From: UBA7236 sp964463165
Lineage (GTDB): Bacteria; Bacteroidota; Bacteroidia; Chitinophagales; BACL12
Length of the DNA stretch: 64,000 bases
Direction: 5' to 3'
Assembly (NCBI GenBank): GCA_964463165.1
Contig: CAYXBK010000018.1
Span: forward strand, 1 to 64,000
The position numbers and the translations under genes are program-made. Below, in pieces: positions 28,381 to 37,800 of this stretch. Positions within the stretch are counted from its first letter, which is position 1. Every line of letters starts with the position of its first letter. The notes below the pieces were generated by a model. That model did no database searches. It was not told the origin of the DNA and saw nothing but the letters and a program-made list of their open reading frames with translations.

Positions 28381-28853
28381 TGAAAATTATTTTAATCATT
28401 AGTTTATTACTGTTTACCTCCTGCAACCGGCAAAAAGAAATTCATATACGTTTCGAAAATGCAGGCGGATTAACGAAAGGAAGTAATGTTTACATGCGGG
28501 GCATTCAGATCGGCAGAGTGCATTCATTTTTACTTGTTCCTGATTCGGTTGAAGTGATCGCCCGGATTGATAAAGAGATTGAAATTTATAAAGACGTCGA
28601 AATTCGCATCACCGGTGATATATATGGTGAAAAATCCATCGAAATACATCCGGGTACTTCAAAAGAATTGATTGCGAAAAATCAGAAACTGTACGGACAG
28701 GTGATCATTCAGCAACCGGATACTGCCGCTTTGAAAGAGATAACCTCGGGCATGAAGAATATTTTTTCCGGCAAATCCGCTAAGCAGGATTCCATCTTGC
28801 TCGAATTACGCAGGATCAATAAAACTTTGGATAGCATGAATGCCCTAGACTAA
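28380..28853 (+). CDS. MlaD/MCE-domain lipoprotein
   Basis: The 157-residue protein has a lipobox ending LFTSC (Cys 15). One MCE domain (about 20-100) follows, recognisable from IRFENAGGLTKGSNVYMRGIQIGRV and then ITGDIYGEKSIEIHPG. MCE proteins form hexameric rings that move lipids between membranes, usually with MlaE/MlaF partners, which are absent here. A short helical tail (about 120-157) ends the protein. Overlap of its ATG with the stop of the T9SS cargo gene argues for coupled translation. A functional link between a T9SS cargo and an MCE protein is not established. A fossil of the same gene lies at 26523. Confidence 0.88.
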   Translation: MKIILIISLLLFTSCNRQKEIHIRFENAGGLTKGSNVYMRGIQIGRVHSFLLVPDSVEVIARIDKEIEIYKDVEIRITGDIYGEKSIEIHPGTSKELIAKNQKLYGQVIIQQPDTAALKEITSGMKNIFSGKSAKQDSILLELRRINKTLDSMNALD

Positions 28854-28913
28854 AACTTTTGTAAATATCTTTTACCTGGTTTGATCTTCATTTAATTTTA
28901 CTAAAAAAATAAA

Positions 28914-29486
28914 ATGGCATATATCGAACTCAACAATGATCTTCCCGGCATCAGGGGATTATTAAAATACAGCCCCGTTTCGGCTTATCCATTATTACTT
29001 CTCGCAGAAACATTATTGCAGGGTGATGATAATTCATTATCGAAAGGCGAACGTGAATTGATTGCAACTTATGTTTCAGGAAAAAATAATTGCAGATTCT
29101 GCCAGTATTCGCATGGTGCAGCCGCTGCGCATCATTTACATATCGGACTGAATGAAATTGAAGATATTAAAAAAGATGCGGGCAATTCTCCCCTGCTAAG
29201 CGATAAAATGAAAGCATTATTAAATATTGCAGGCAAAGTACAGCAAAGCGGAAAAAGTGTTTTGCAGGAAGATATTGATGCCGCAAAAAATGAAGGTGCT
29301 ACAGATAAAGAAATTCACGATACGGTTTTAATTGCTGCAACATTTTGTATGTATAACAGATATGTCGACGGATTAAATACATGGGCAGATGACCAGCCTT
29401 CCGATTATCTCGATGCATCAAAGCGCATGGCCGAACAGGGTTATTTGCGGAAAGAAACATTGAAGATGATTGGAAGAGAAGTCTGA
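28914..29486 (+). CDS. AhpD/carboxymuconolactone decarboxylase-family protein
   Basis: The 190-residue cytoplasmic protein is all helical with the AhpD-like active-site motif CRFCQYSH (Cys60, Cys63, His67). This motif supports a peroxidase or disulphide relay cycle. The region EREL IATYVSG before it and the helices after it are typical of the peroxidase-related branch of the family. A reductant partner is not encoded nearby. It has a 60-bp gap from the MCE gene, so it may have its own promoter. Specific substrate unknown. Confidence 0.85.
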   Translation: MAYIELNNDLPGIRGLLKYSPVSAYPLLLLAETLLQGDDNSLSKGERELIATYVSGKNNCRFCQYSHGAAAAHHLHIGLNEIEDIKKDAGNSPLLSDKMKALLNIAGKVQQSGKSVLQEDIDAAKNEGATDKEIHDTVLIAATFCMYNRYVDGLNTWADDQPSDYLDASKRMAEQGYLRKETLKMIGREV

Positions 29487-29597
29487 ATGAATCAGGAGTC
29501 AAGAGTCATGATGCAGAGAAGAAATTCAGTTAGTTAACCTGCAATGGATGAACATGATTTTCCTCAATAAAACAAACTCCGAATTAAAGTTGAAACA

Positions 29598-29660
29598 GAC
29601 TGCCGACTGAAGACTGTGGACTGCTGACCGAAGACCGCAGACTGCCAACTGTCGACTGCT
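29598..29660. repeat. Heptamer tandem repeat, nine units
   Basis: Nine consecutive 7-mers (GACTGCC, GACTGAA, GACTGTG, GACTGCT, GACCGAA, GACCGCA, GACTGCC, AACTGTC, GACTGCT) run without a break up to the stop codon of the PAP2 gene. A shorter version, GAGTCAA GAGTCAT, is at 29496-29509. This is the longest heptamer tract in the window. Confidence 0.7.
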
Positions 29661-31220
29661 TCAATCAGCTCCATCCACTTTCGCAATATTCACTGCATAA
29701 TTTCCAATTGACGCACCCGCAGATAAACCGGCTTCACAATCAAAACGGAAATGAATGCGTGAATAAATTCGTGATTCGGAAGCATCATGCACATATTGAT
29801 CAAATAAATTTGCTTCCGCTGGAAATAAATAACTCAATACGGTACCTGCCGCTGAAGAAAATGTAGAATGCCCTGATGTATACGATGGAAAATTCGGCAC
29901 ACCGAATAAAGGAGAAATTTCTGCATCTGCCTGTGGCGGCCGTGGATACATATAATAATATTTCGTATCCCAGCAGCTGATTCCTGCATCCATCATAGAT
30001 GTATTTAAATATGCCATTACTCGTGCCGTGCGCAATGGATTTAATTTATAACTGATGATAAATTCCGTTGCAATTTCATTCCAATGACCTGCAGGTGTAT
30101 ATGTTCCGAATCCATCACCCCAGAAATATGCAATTTCTTTTTGTGCATCAGTTGCATTTTCAGTAAGATCGATCAATTCATTTTTTGCGGTTTCAAATTC
30201 TGCAGATCCAATTGCAGGCGGCGGACCCGGACGCACCGCTTCAACGGATGGTATCCACCAGGGTACCACATGGCCATACATCGGAGTAATTCCGATTGGC
30301 CTTTGAGGTACTTCGAGATTTTCCCAATGCGGCCATAAATTCCCCCATAAATTATCCGCATTTTGTTCCATCAATATATATTCATCTTCCTCCACCTGTG
30401 CGAATTTCATACTGTCGTTTTTTGCACGGCCGATAAATATGTCTGCAATCGTATGTCCGATCGAATCTCCGGCATCGAGATCACTGCGCACATTCATTCC
30501 CGACCATAATCTTGTATTGCGCAATTCATTTGCCCGTTCTGCGATATAATCTGCTTCAATCGGAAATAAAAAAGTAAGCATGTCTTCAGCTACAGATGCA
30601 ATCACTGCATCTTCTGAAGGATACGAGGGTAAATTATTATCCGGATAAGAAGGTATGATCGCATCATTGATTTTATAAGGTGCCGGACGATTATACATGT
30701 ACTTATAATGCCATGCAGTAATCAATGCATCGTATGTTGCTGCACTTAAATATGCGTATGCCCTGCATGCATAAGGCGGATGAGCAAATGGAAAATACGG
30801 ATAATCACCTGGAAACACTGCATCCGGCACACCATATTCTCCATTCTCATCGGGCGAGGGTGCAAGATTATATTTAGCAACTAATTCTTCTGCAATTTCC
30901 ATCCAGCGTATCATTGAATTATTTCCCCAATAATCAATTGCAGATTGTTCTGATGAGGAAATTGAATTATTTAAATTTTCAACTTCTGATAACTCGTCAA
31001 GATAACTGTCTGAATTTGTATCCGCCGGCGCAGGAATGGAAACAATATCGGTACTGGTTAAATAAATCAGTTTCCAGTCGCCCCCATTTTCATCAATCGA
31101 CGAATATTCATACGAATCAAATGCATTAAATTCCGGAATTGCATCATTACAGGATTGATTCGTAATTAATAACCCGCTAATGAAAACTGTAGTAAAAAAT
31201 ATTTTTTTATGCTGCTGCAT
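29661..31220 (-). CDS. PAP2 / vanadium-dependent haloperoxidase-like lipoprotein
   Basis: I start at ATG 31220 (519 residues), which begins a lipoprotein signal ending TNQSC. The C-terminal half carries all three PAP2/vanadium haloperoxidase motifs: KYYYMYPRPP, then PSYTSGHS, then SRIYSRIHFRFD (the SR-x5-H-x3-D form). The first half has degenerate echoes: KYMYNRPAPY, PSYPSEDA with Glu-Asp replacing Gly-His, and RLWSGMNVRSD lacking the His. That suggests an internal duplication with one dead half. It is exported and lipid-anchored. Activity as phosphatase or halide oxidase cannot be decided. Neighbours give no hint. Confidence 0.85.
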   Translation of the reverse strand: MQQHKKIFFTTVFISGLLITNQSCNDAIPEFNAFDSYEYSSIDENGGDWKLIYLTSTDIVSIPAPADTNSDSYLDELSEVENLNNSISSSEQSAIDYWGNNSMIRWMEIAEELVAKYNLAPSPDENGEYGVPDAVFPGDYPYFPFAHPPYACRAYAYLSAATYDALITAWHYKYMYNRPAPYKINDAIIPSYPDNNLPSYPSEDAVIASVAEDMLTFLFPIEADYIAERANELRNTRLWSGMNVRSDLDAGDSIGHTIADIFIGRAKNDSMKFAQVEEDEYILMEQNADNLWGNLWPHWENLEVPQRPIGITPMYGHVVPWWIPSVEAVRPGPPPAIGSAEFETAKNELIDLTENATDAQKEIAYFWGDGFGTYTPAGHWNEIATEFIISYKLNPLRTARVMAYLNTSMMDAGISCWDTKYYYMYPRPPQADAEISPLFGVPNFPSYTSGHSTFSSAAGTVLSYLFPAEANLFDQYVHDASESRIYSRIHFRFDCEAGLSAGASIGNYAVNIAKVDGAD

Positions 31221-31302
31221 TGTCTGATAAATTAAAAATAAAAATGGCAGAAGCGCATCGACCAAACTACCACTCCTGCCATTCCAAAACCAAATAATAA
31301 TA

Positions 31303-32652
31303 CTATTCCGTAATAATTAATTTCGTATTCCATTTCAACTGGCCATCGCTGATCATCAGCAGATATATTCCCGCTGAAATATTTTCTGCAATTGAAACCT
31401 CTGTTTTACTTCCGTTCAATACCCCGTTTAAAATATTTGCACCTTGAAGATTTCTCAACGCATATTTTGCATCCTGTGATTTCGGCAAATAATCTATTGA
31501 GATCTTCCCGTGAACTTCCGCAGGGTTCGGATAAATTACGTATGCATTGTTTATTAAATCAGATTGGATTGCATCTGCTTCAGCAACACTTTGCGCCTGA
31601 ATTGTAAAATTAAATTCATTTGAAGCGTCATAATGATTTACACAATGTATTTCAACTGATCCGCTTGCAGGAATATTATCCGTAAAGAAATCCACTCTTA
31701 CAATTTCAGTTGCCCCGGGTGGAAGGAATACAGTTGTAGAATCAATATCAGGAGAATAGCAGAGATCCGTGCACATTGCAGTAAACCAGCCTGCCGGGAT
31801 TTCTTCATTCGCACGCACAAAATCAATCAGCACATCATCGTCGCTGGTGTTGGTTAATGTAATATGCGCAGCAATTGTATTTTCAACTGTTCCGTAATAA
31901 ATTGTTTCACCTTCATCCACAGCATCAAATGTTCCTTGTGGTGTATAAGTTCCTTCACCAACCAGATTCAGCATTGAATCAATGGAAGCATACATATTAT
32001 CAGGTTCTTTATCAAACCATTTTTGTGCATCATATACAATTCCATCCGGAGCAATGAGCCATCCGGGATTCGGATTTGTTCCGTAATTCAACCAGACTTC
32101 ATTTGTAGGCCCGTCGATTAAAACCGGAACATTAATGGTTTCATTTGCAAGCATATCAGCTACGATTTCTTTCCGTTCACCGTAAGTTGTTGGCTGGCGA
32201 TATAAAATACCTTCTGCATAATTATCGGCACCAACATTTTCATATCCGAAATAAGGGCTGAAATCAACAACCGGATGCGCTTCAACCGTATACATCAGAA
32301 AAATATTTATCTGATCGCCATATAAAGATTGCATTTCATTTATCACATCAATTTTTCCGCGAAAAACATAACAGGTATAATTACATCCCACTAATAAAAT
32401 CGGCTTACCATCATTTAATACCCCTGATAATTGAACAGAATCGCCTTCAAGTGTATATAATTTAAAATCATGTACAAGTTGTCCTTCAAGCGGCTCGGCA
32501 AGATTGGTTGTTGTTTCCGGGTAGATTGGAATTTCCGAAATCGGATCAGAATCCGCAGGTAAATGCGTTGGCCCGACAAATGAGTTCAGCGGCACCTGTG
32601 CAAATAATGGAATGGATATGAATACAGAAATTGATAGTAAGAGTTTACTCAT
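31303..32652 (-). CDS. Deiodinase-like thioredoxin-fold protein with T9SS sorting domain
   Basis: I chose ATG 32652 (449 residues) because it begins the signal MSKLLLSISVFISIPLFAQ. Residues about 60-250 form a thioredoxin-like redoxin domain. It resembles iodothyronine deiodinases: a DGKPILLVGCNYTC segment with Cys where selenocysteine or Cys sits in that family, then INIFLMYTVEAHP, matching the VYIxEAHP signature. A beta-sandwich follows (about 260-370). The last 75 residues form a T9SS type A sorting domain (VIYPNPAEVHGKISIDYL, then SAGIYLLMIS). Secretion of a deiodinase-like redox domain by T9SS is unusual. The substrate is unknown. Confidence 0.82.
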   Translation of the reverse strand: MSKLLLSISVFISIPLFAQVPLNSFVGPTHLPADSDPISEIPIYPETTTNLAEPLEGQLVHDFKLYTLEGDSVQLSGVLNDGKPILLVGCNYTCYVFRGKIDVINEMQSLYGDQINIFLMYTVEAHPVVDFSPYFGYENVGADNYAEGILYRQPTTYGERKEIVADMLANETINVPVLIDGPTNEVWLNYGTNPNPGWLIAPDGIVYDAQKWFDKEPDNMYASIDSMLNLVGEGTYTPQGTFDAVDEGETIYYGTVENTIAAHITLTNTSDDDVLIDFVRANEEIPAGWFTAMCTDLCYSPDIDSTTVFLPPGATEIVRVDFFTDNIPASGSVEIHCVNHYDASNEFNFTIQAQSVAEADAIQSDLINNAYVIYPNPAEVHGKISIDYLPKSQDAKYALRNLQGANILNGVLNGSKTEVSIAENISAGIYLLMISDGQLKWNTKLIITE

Positions 32653-33024
32653 ACGCCTGTTTTTCTTTTGAGTGAAGCAAAGAAACTCTCTTGATACGGG
32701 AGTTACAAATTGTTTAAATGAAGTGTAAACAAGTCCCATCACAACAGTATTTGCTGCAAATTCATTCCTGTATTGATTTCTTCGTTTATTTCAACGACAG
32801 AGGCCATAATTCCGGCATTTTACTTTACACTTCTTTTAAGTTGTTTACAAATAATTTAAAGAGAGAGAGAGCAAACTACAGGGAACTCTGATGACGCGGA
32901 GGAAGCTGATAAAAAATGATTTTTTATTTGTTCGAAGAAGGAATTTTATAATATGTATAGTAGTTTGCAACCACCTCCCCACGAATAGTCATAGTGAGCT
33001 TGTCGAACTACGCAATTTATTGTG
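32653..33024. other. Intergenic region between the deiodinase-like gene and pyrB
   Basis: About 370 bp without a convincing gene. It contains a short GA tract (GAGAGAGAGAG near 32862) and no clear terminator hairpin after pyrB. The deiodinase-like promoter should lie here, but no match to TTG-N19-TAnnTTTG is obvious. Confidence 0.5.
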
Positions 33025-33969
33025 TTAATCAATTCTTCCCGCAAGCAAATACAACACCGCCATTCTCACAGCCACCCCATTTTCCACCTGTTGTAAAATA
33101 ATGGATTGTTTGCTGTCGGCAACATCCGAAGTGATTTCGACACCGCGATTGATCGGGCCGGGATGCATGATGACGATGTCTTTATTAATTGAATCGAGCA
33201 ATTCTTTATTTATTCCGTAGTAGATGGAATATTCTCTTAACGATGGAAAGAATTTAATATCCTGCCGCTCGAGTTGTATGCGCAGCACATTTGCAACATC
33301 ACACCATTCCAGCGTTTCTTTCAGGTTATAAGAAACACGCACACCTAAACTCTCTATATATTTCGGCATTAATGTAGGCGGACCGCACAAGGTGATGTCT
33401 GCACCTAATTTTTTCAGGCAATGTATATTTGAACCTGCAACCCTGCTGTGTAAAATATCTCCGATGATCGCAACCTTCACACCTTTTAAATCAGTTAATC
33501 TTTTTTCGCCGCCGAGTTTTTCCATCATACTGTATGCATCCAATAATCCCTGTGTCGGATGTTCATGTGTGCCGTCGCCGGCATTGATAATATTTGCATC
33601 GATATGTTTGGATAAAAATACAGGTGCTCCCGGACTTTGATGCCGCATCACCACCATATCCACTTTCATGGCAAGAATATTATTTACGGTATCAAGTAAT
33701 GTCTCACCTTTTTTTACAGATGATCCGGAAGAAGAAAAATTCACAACATCTGCACTCAGTCTTTTTTCCGCAAGCTCGAATGAAATTTTTGTGCGGGTAC
33801 TGTTTTCAAAAAATACGTTTGCAATTGTAATATCGCGAAGAGATGGTACTTTTTTTATCGGGCGGCTTAATACTTCTTTAAAATTATCGGCGGTTTCTAA
33901 AATCAGATGAATGTCTTCAGGTTGAAGATCTTTAATTGCGATGAGATGTTTAACACTCAGGTTGCTCAT
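33025..33969 (-). CDS. pyrB: Aspartate carbamoyltransferase catalytic subunit
   Basis: PyrB condenses carbamoyl phosphate with aspartate, the committed step of pyrimidine synthesis. The 314-residue protein has the carbamoyl-phosphate motif STRTK at 57-61, the HPTQGLLD motif in the middle, and the aspartate-domain motif HPGPINRG near the C-terminus. Length is normal and no regulatory subunit (pyrI) is adjacent. The gene follows pyrR with a 4-bp overlap (ATGA), so the two are one operon. The product is cytoplasmic. Confidence 0.97.
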   Translation of the reverse strand: MSNLSVKHLIAIKDLQPEDIHLILETADNFKEVLSRPIKKVPSLRDITIANVFFENSTRTKISFELAEKRLSADVVNFSSSGSSVKKGETLLDTVNNILAMKVDMVVMRHQSPGAPVFLSKHIDANIINAGDGTHEHPTQGLLDAYSMMEKLGGEKRLTDLKGVKVAIIGDILHSRVAGSNIHCLKKLGADITLCGPPTLMPKYIESLGVRVSYNLKETLEWCDVANVLRIQLERQDIKFFPSLREYSIYYGINKELLDSINKDIVIMHPGPINRGVEITSDVADSKQSIILQQVENGVAVRMAVLYLLAGRID

Positions 33970-34517
33970 TTATCTTCTTTAAAAGGTATGATCCAAACTT
34001 TATCGTCCCCACCATTTTCACTCCATTCCACACGCACTTTTTCACTTGTTACGGCATCAATGGTTTTGCCAACATAATCCGGAGAAATCGGCACATGCCT
34101 GCTCAGTCGCCTGTCGATGAGCACGAGCAATTCAATTTTAGCCGGCCGCCCGAAATCAAGTAATGCATCCAGCCCGGCTCGAACGGTCCGGCCGGTATAA
34201 AACACATCATCCACCAAAATCACATTTTTATTTTCAATAATGAATTCAATATCAGTTGATTTTGGAATCAATGGCTTATCCTGATGGCGAAAATCGTCGC
34301 GGTAAAACGTTGTATCGAGCACACCGTATTCGATGGAAATACCGGGCAATAATTTTCCTAAGGTTGCGAGTATGCGGCCCGAAAGAAACAAGCCCCTGGG
34401 TTGTAATCCGATAATACAGGAATTTGAAAAATTGCCGTGGTTTTCAATCAATTGATGACAAAGCCTTTCGATGGTAAGTTCAAATTTGCGGCTGTCGAGA
34501 ATGATCCGGCTTTGCAT
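33966..34517 (-). CDS. pyrR: Bifunctional PyrR: pyr operon regulator / uracil phosphoribosyltransferase
   Basis: PyrR is a PRTase-fold protein that binds pyr mRNA in some phyla and can make UMP from uracil and PRPP. I start at ATG 34517 (183 residues, the normal length, MQSRIILD); the longer frame adds 29 non-conserved residues. The PRPP-binding loop ILVDDVFYTGRT is at 100-111. The flexible loop and a GLQPRG segment are intact. It is the first gene of the pyrR-pyrB operon. I looked for a PyrR-binding attenuator in the leader and could not recognise one, so whether it acts on RNA here is open. Confidence 0.94.
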   Translation of the reverse strand: MQSRIILDSRKFELTIERLCHQLIENHGNFSNSCIIGLQPRGLFLSGRILATLGKLLPGISIEYGVLDTTFYRDDFRHQDKPLIPKSTDIEFIIENKNVILVDDVFYTGRTVRAGLDALLDFGRPAKIELLVLIDRRLSRHVPISPDYVGKTIDAVTSEKVRVEWSENGGDDKVWIIPFKEDK

Positions 34518-34844
34518 TAAAACACAAATATAAAGCAAACCGGCTGAATCTGAAAACTTCGGTATGCGCTCAATTTGATTATGTCCCGCAAAGGCATGAT
34601 GCACCTAACGTCAGAAAAATCAAAGCGTTTTTCATTTCTGATCTTTATGGTTTTGCGGGAAACCGGTCATCACCCGAAATCAACCGGTTTTCAATTTTTG
34701 GGCAAATCACAGTATTATTGTATCTGATAATTCCGGGAAACATATCTGCATCCGCTTCTTCAGTCAGCTCAAAGAATCCGATTGATTTTGCCGGTGGCAA
34801 TTTACTTCCTGCTCTATCGGTAATTTTATTTTAAATCACAGCCA
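34518..34844. other. Divergent intergenic region between pyrR and the TPR/MORN gene
   Basis: This 327-bp gap must hold the promoter of pyrR-pyrB on the minus strand and that of the TPR/MORN gene on the plus strand. It shows no gene. No terminator-like hairpin with a T run precedes pyrR, so classical attenuation is not supported by eye. Confidence 0.5.
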
Positions 34845-37800
34845 ATGAAAAGACTAATTGCCCATATCACATGCATCGTTATTTCCGCAATTCTGCCAAA
34901 TACGATCCTTGCACAGGAAAAGGTCAAACTGATCAATTCGCATGATATCCTGATGGATGGAATTAAATTATATGAGGATGAAAAATATGAGGAAGCGTAC
35001 GATAAATTTGATAAAATAGATAAAAACGATTCACTGTATATCGCAGCAATGTCGGAAAAAGCATTAACACTGCTGAAACTCGAAAAATATGATGAATCTG
35101 CAGCGATCGCAAGAGAAGCACTTCATTCTACCGATAAACCCATTCCGCAATTATTTATAAACCTGGGAACTGCACTCGACGATGGTGGTGATAGTATTGA
35201 AGCACTTGCTGTCTATGAAAAAGGAATTGCATTATTTCCGAAAAACCATTACCTGCTGTTCAATAAAGCCGTAACACTTTACAAACTGGAGCGCTATGAA
35301 AATGCAGTTGCCACGCTTAAAGATGTTCTCGAAATTGCGCCGAAACACGCAGGCACACATTATCTGCTCGGCACCATTGCGGCAGCAGAAGGAAAAACAG
35401 TTCTCGCCATGCTGAGCCTGAACACATTTTTAATGATCGAACCAAGCACGAACAGATCACAGGCTGCAATTACGTTATTACAAGCTGTGGCTACACAAAA
35501 ACCATCAGATGAAAAAGCAAAAGGAATTAAATTATCGGATGGCGATGATTTTTCCGAGATTGAATTATTGCTGTCAAATAAACTTGCCCTGAATAAAAAA
35601 TATAAAGTAAATACGGATGTTGAACAATTTGATTTCATCCGCCAAAATCATCTCCTTTTTGAAAAACTCGAATACGATGCAAATGATAAAGGATTCTGGA
35701 TGAAATTTTATGTGCCTTTCTTCAAACAATTATTTGATGAAGGAAAATTCGAGGGCTTTTCTTATTATATTTTATTGAATGTGGAAGATGATTATGTGCA
35801 AGGCATTCTGAAAAAAAACATGTCATCGCTGAAAGAATTTGATGCATGGTGGCCCGATGCATGGTACAGACAACACAGCAAACATCAGTATGTGCTCAAC
35901 GGTAAGAAAACTGAAGTCCAATTCTGGTATAGTGAATACGGCCGTTTGCAGCTGATCGGGAATCTGAATAAAACAGGAAAAACGGAAACACTCATTGGCG
36001 ATTATGAAGCATACAGCGAAAATGGTTGTTTGAGTGCAAAAGGAAAATTTGATGATGCCGGTACCAAAACAGGCGATTGTTATTATTATGATGATAATGG
36101 CAATCTCTCCGAAAAAATTTATTATACAAAAAATAAAGCGGATGGAAAATATGTTTCGTACGGAAAGAAAGGAAATATTTTACAGGAATCAAATTATGCT
36201 GATGGTATGCTGGACGGTGAAACAAAAATTTATTATATGTACGGAGGCATCAGCGAGATCAAAAATTTTAAAGCCGATAAACTGGAAGGCCCTTACATAA
36301 GTTATTACCGAAACGGAAAAAAAGAATATGATGCAAATTATAAGGCCGGTCAGCTGGACGGTGTACTGATTAAATATTATCCCGACGGAAAAAAAGAAAA
36401 AGAAACAAATTACAAAGCGGGTTTACAAAATGGCCTGTCAACCGAATATTACAGGAATGGCCAAATATCAGCAACTACAAATTACGTCGACGGATTTATT
36501 GAAGGGCCCTACAAAACGTATCATAACAACGGAAAATTAAGTTCGGAAGGCACTGCAAAAAAAGGAATTAACACGGGGCCGAAAAAAACATATTTTGCAG
36601 ACGGCACCGTATGGGAAGTTTTTAATTATGATGAGACCGGGAAATTAAACGGCACGAAACAAGTATTCGATCATGACGGGAAATTATATTTTGAATGGGA
36701 TTTTTCGAAAGGTGAAATTTCCGCATACAGATATTATGATAAAAAAGGAACCGTTTTGAGTGAAGGAAAACGCAAACTCACAAAATTTCCATTCACAGGA
36801 TATTTTGAAGACGGCACCAAACGATTTGAAGGGGATTACGACGGCTCCGAACAAAACGGCGTTTGGAAATATTACGACCGGTATGGAAATATCTCCTCTG
36901 AAGAACCTTATGTAAAAGGCGCAACCGACGGCTTGCTCAAATCATATCATAAAAACGGCAAACTCGATTACCAGGTAAATTATGAAAAGGGAATTCGGGA
37001 TGGTTATTATGAAGAATATTTTATGAACGGAAAAATGGCGCAGCAGGGCTGGTATAAGGAAGGCGAAAAGGAAGGGTACTGGCAACAGTATTTTGCAAAC
37101 GGCAATATGCAGCGCAATTTATATTTTGTTGATGACATGCAGCATGGCTGGCAAAATTATTATGATGAAAAAGGCAAACTGGAATCTGTTTATTATATGG
37201 AGTATGGTCATACACTGAAAATTGTTGATTGTGATACATCCGGAAATCCGATTGATACAATTGATGTGCAAAAAGAAAATTATGTGCTCACTCAATCGCA
37301 TTACAATGGTGCTCCTTATTTTGTGGGGGAATATAAAAATGGTGATGCCGACGGATCTTATAAATGGTACGGGCCGGGCGGACAAATTATTACAGAAGGA
37401 AATTTCATCGACGATGAGCGTGATGGTTTGTGGAAATGGTATGATATCAACGGCAAAATCACCTCTGAAGGAAATTATGATTACGGCGCTACCGACGGCA
37501 CGTGGAAAGATTATTGGGACAACGGAAAAGTTTCTTATCAGCGCTCCTATCTTATCGGCTCGCAGGAAGGTGATTTGATCCGCTATCATAAAAACGGACA
37601 AACAGATATGCAGGGGCCTTATCTGAGTGATGAAAGAAACGGAACATTCAATTATTACGATGAAACAGGTGCATTACAGATCATAAAATATTTTTCAAAC
37701 GGCAAGATCATTGGTTACAGTTATAACGGCACCGACGGAAAACCTGTAGCCATGATTCCGGTTATAAACGGAACAGGAACACTCACCGCTTATTATCAAA

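Noticed and set aside
34518..34844. PyrR-dependent attenuator in the pyr leader
   Set aside because: No binding-loop sequence or terminator hairpin with a T run could be recognised.
37119..37601. Minus-strand ORF of 160 codons
   Set aside because: It is the antisense of the periodic YwqK/MORN repeat gene and shows no start context or family pattern.
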